From the NCBI GenBank assembly GCA_945889565.1, contig CAMDBZ010000091.1, positions 1 to 6,881 of the forward strand: 6,881 bases of DNA, written 5' to 3'. The position numbers and the translations under genes are program-made. The notes under the pieces are model-generated. The model was not told the DNA's origin. It worked only from the letters and a program-made list of their open reading frames with translations, and did not search any database. The DNA comes from Thermoflexus hugenholtzii JAD2. GTDB lineage: Bacteria > Chloroflexota > Dehalococcoidia > UBA2979. Below, one piece after another: positions 6,038-6,881 of this stretch; the first letter of the stretch is position 1; each line of letters opens with the position of its first letter.

Positions 6038-6093
6038 CGTAGCCCGCGCGGGCGCTCGCGGCCCCTCCCCTGCCCACGGGAGCCGCCACGCGC

Positions 6094-6099
6094 TACGCT
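6094..6099 (+). promoter_or_regulatory. Candidate -10 box for the PPOX gene
   Basis: TACGCT fits the TANNNT pattern and would start transcription near 6106, leaving a short leader with the ribosome site GGGGAGG at 6121-6127. The base positions where a -35 would be expected (6071-6076, TGCCCA) match only partly, so this is a weak call. The gap between the divergent murE and PPOX starts is only 95 bases. Confidence 0.3.
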
Positions 6100-6132
6100 G
6101 CGCCGGCTAGAGGGTGCCGAGGGGAGGTGGAC

Positions 6133-6555
6133 GTGGTACTTCAGCTATCGGATGAGTGGAAGCAGGCCATCGACGGCGCGATCGCCGACGGGGCGCCGAT
6201 CGTGGTCGCGTGCGTCGACGCGAGCGGGCAGCCGCTGCTCAGCTTCCGCGGCTCCACGCAGGTGCACGGCGACGACCAGCTCGCGATCTGGGTGCGCAAC
6301 CCAGACGGCGGCATCCTGCGGCACGTGCAGACGAATCCGCACATCGCGCTGATGTACCGCAACCCCGCGACACGCTTGTCGTTCCAGCTCCACGGCCGCG
6401 CGACACGCGTGACGGACGCTGCGCTGCGCCAGCTGGTGTACGACCGCTCGCCCGAGGTGGAGCGCAACGCCGACCCCGAGGTGAAGGGCGTCGCGCTGCT
6501 CGTCGATCTCGACCGCGCGATCCAGCGCGGCGCGGTTGTGATGTCGCGCGACTGA
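6133..6555 (+). CDS. Pyridoxamine 5'-phosphate oxidase-like (PPOX) flavin/F420-binding protein
   Basis: A 140-residue split-barrel protein of the PPOX superfamily, whose members bind FMN, F420 or heme and carry out small-molecule redox reactions, usually as dimers. The order of elements is typical: an N-terminal helix (LSDEWKQAIDGAI, 5-17), strand PIVVACVDASGQPLLSFRGSTQV at 22-44, AIWVRNPDGGILRHVQTNPHIALMY at 51-75 (the 'nP.val.y' region), LSFQLHGRATRV at 82-93, and a C-terminal strand ALLVDLDRAI at 121-130. I chose GTG 6133 because GGAGG stands five bases before it; the in-frame GTG at 6127 overlaps that ribosome site. Substrate and cofactor cannot be told from sequence. It stands alone, divergent from murE and convergent with rnpB. 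Confidence 0.85.
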   Translation: MVLQLSDEWKQAIDGAIADGAPIVVACVDASGQPLLSFRGSTQVHGDDQLAIWVRNPDGGILRHVQTNPHIALMYRNPATRLSFQLHGRATRVTDAALRQLVYDRSPEVERNADPEVKGVALLVDLDRAIQRGAVVMSRD

Positions 6556-6570
6556 GCTTGCGCAGTCGCG
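6547..6570. terminator. Inverted repeat between the PPOX gene and rnpB, possible bidirectional terminator
   Basis: CGCGACTG and CAGTCGCG form a perfect 8-bp stem with an 8-base loop. The left arm contains the last codons of the PPOX gene and its TGA. It sits between two convergent transcription units, where a shared terminator is expected, but no T tract follows on either strand, so it would have to be a U-less hairpin of the type proposed for GC-rich actinobacteria. Confidence 0.4.
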
Positions 6571-6589
6571 TGCGGTCGGTGGTAGTTGC

Positions 6590-6881
6590 CAGGGGGCCTG
6601 TAAGCCGAATTCTGTACCGCCCCGAGGGGCGGCGACGGCCATCCATCTAGGGCGGCGGTTACCCGCCGCCTCGAGCAGGCTACCCGGGAGCGGGGCCGGA
6701 CACCCCATGCGCTCCCCTATTCGCCCTTGCTTCGGGTGGGGTTTGCACGGCCGCCCTGTTACCAGGACGCCGGTGCGCTCTTACCGCACCATTTCACCCT
6801 TGCCGCGAGCCGAAGCCCGGGCGGTATGTTTCTGTTGCGCTATCCGTCGGCTCACGCCGCCCGGCCGTTAGCCGGCACCCT
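6590..6881 (-). ncRNA. rnpB: RNase P RNA, bacterial type A, 5' end beyond the window
   Basis: This is the catalytic RNA that removes 5' leaders from pre-tRNA. About 290 bases are present. The minus strand shows the conserved blocks in order: ACAGAAACATACCGCC (6835-6820), GGTGCGGTAAGAGCGCACC (6790-6772), CAAACCCCACCCGAAGCAAG (6745-6726), GATGGATGGCCGTCGCC (6647-6631) and ACAGAATTCGGCTTACAGG (6615-6597), the last being the universal 3' block that forms P4 with the 5' part. These closely resemble the mycobacterial RNA as I remember it. GCGGCGG/CCGCCGC arms near 6651-6671 form one of the variable helices. The 5' block with GAGGAAAGTCC and the promoter lie beyond 6881. The 3' end is set by homology to about 6590 and could be off by several bases. 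Confidence 0.96.

Noticed and set aside
6127..6132. GTG 6127 as the PPOX start
   Set aside because: It overlaps the GGAGG that serves GTG 6133, leaving no ribosome spacing.
3895..6352. Long plus-strand open frames opposite murE and the aminotransferase
   Set aside because: Arg/Ala-rich shadow translations of GC-rich antisense DNA, without family motifs, while the minus strand carries clearly conserved enzymes.
1..6881. CRISPR arrays, insertion sequences, tRNA genes, tandem repeats
   Set aside because: None seen by reading both strands; gene content is plain housekeeping with uniform composition.

Overview
The window is very GC-rich and almost fully coding, with strong G/C bias at third codon positions. 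A short-type hisG paired with hisZ, a single-domain biotin ligase, TANNNT-type -10 boxes and an RNase P RNA whose conserved blocks read like the actinobacterial type A form together suggest a deep-branching high-GC actinobacterium (Thermoleophilia-like). That placement is inference from gene content and recalled family features, not from a search.

Layout, left to right. Positions 1-1344 (minus): hisG (cut by the left edge) and hisZ, an ATGA-overlapped pair encoding the two subunits of ATP phosphoribosyltransferase, behind a good sigma-70-type promoter at 1554-1583. Positions 1646-2140 (plus): an unrecognised small protein with one N-terminal membrane segment, sharing a CTAG stop palindrome with the convergent birA. 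Positions 2137-2922 (minus): birA, biotin protein ligase. Positions 2953-3127 (minus): a compact unit of promoter, near-perfect Shine-Dalgarno, 22-codon ORF, strong hairpin and intrinsic-type terminator, lying immediately upstream of birA; this is the least explained and most interesting part of the window. Positions 3124-6037 (minus): murE-like UDP-MurNAc-tripeptide synthetase and a class III PLP aminotransferase, overlapping by 14 bases and so probably co-transcribed and coupled. Positions 6133-6555 (plus): a PPOX-type flavin/F420-binding split-barrel protein. Positions 6590-6881 (minus): the 3' three quarters of rnpB, the RNase P RNA, convergent with the PPOX gene.

Functionally this is a housekeeping neighbourhood (histidine synthesis, biotinylation, peptidoglycan precursor synthesis, tRNA maturation) with no mobile element, CRISPR array or defence genes visible. 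Novelty, if any, lies in the small transcript in front of birA, in the atypical MurE motifs and in the unknown membrane-anchored protein.
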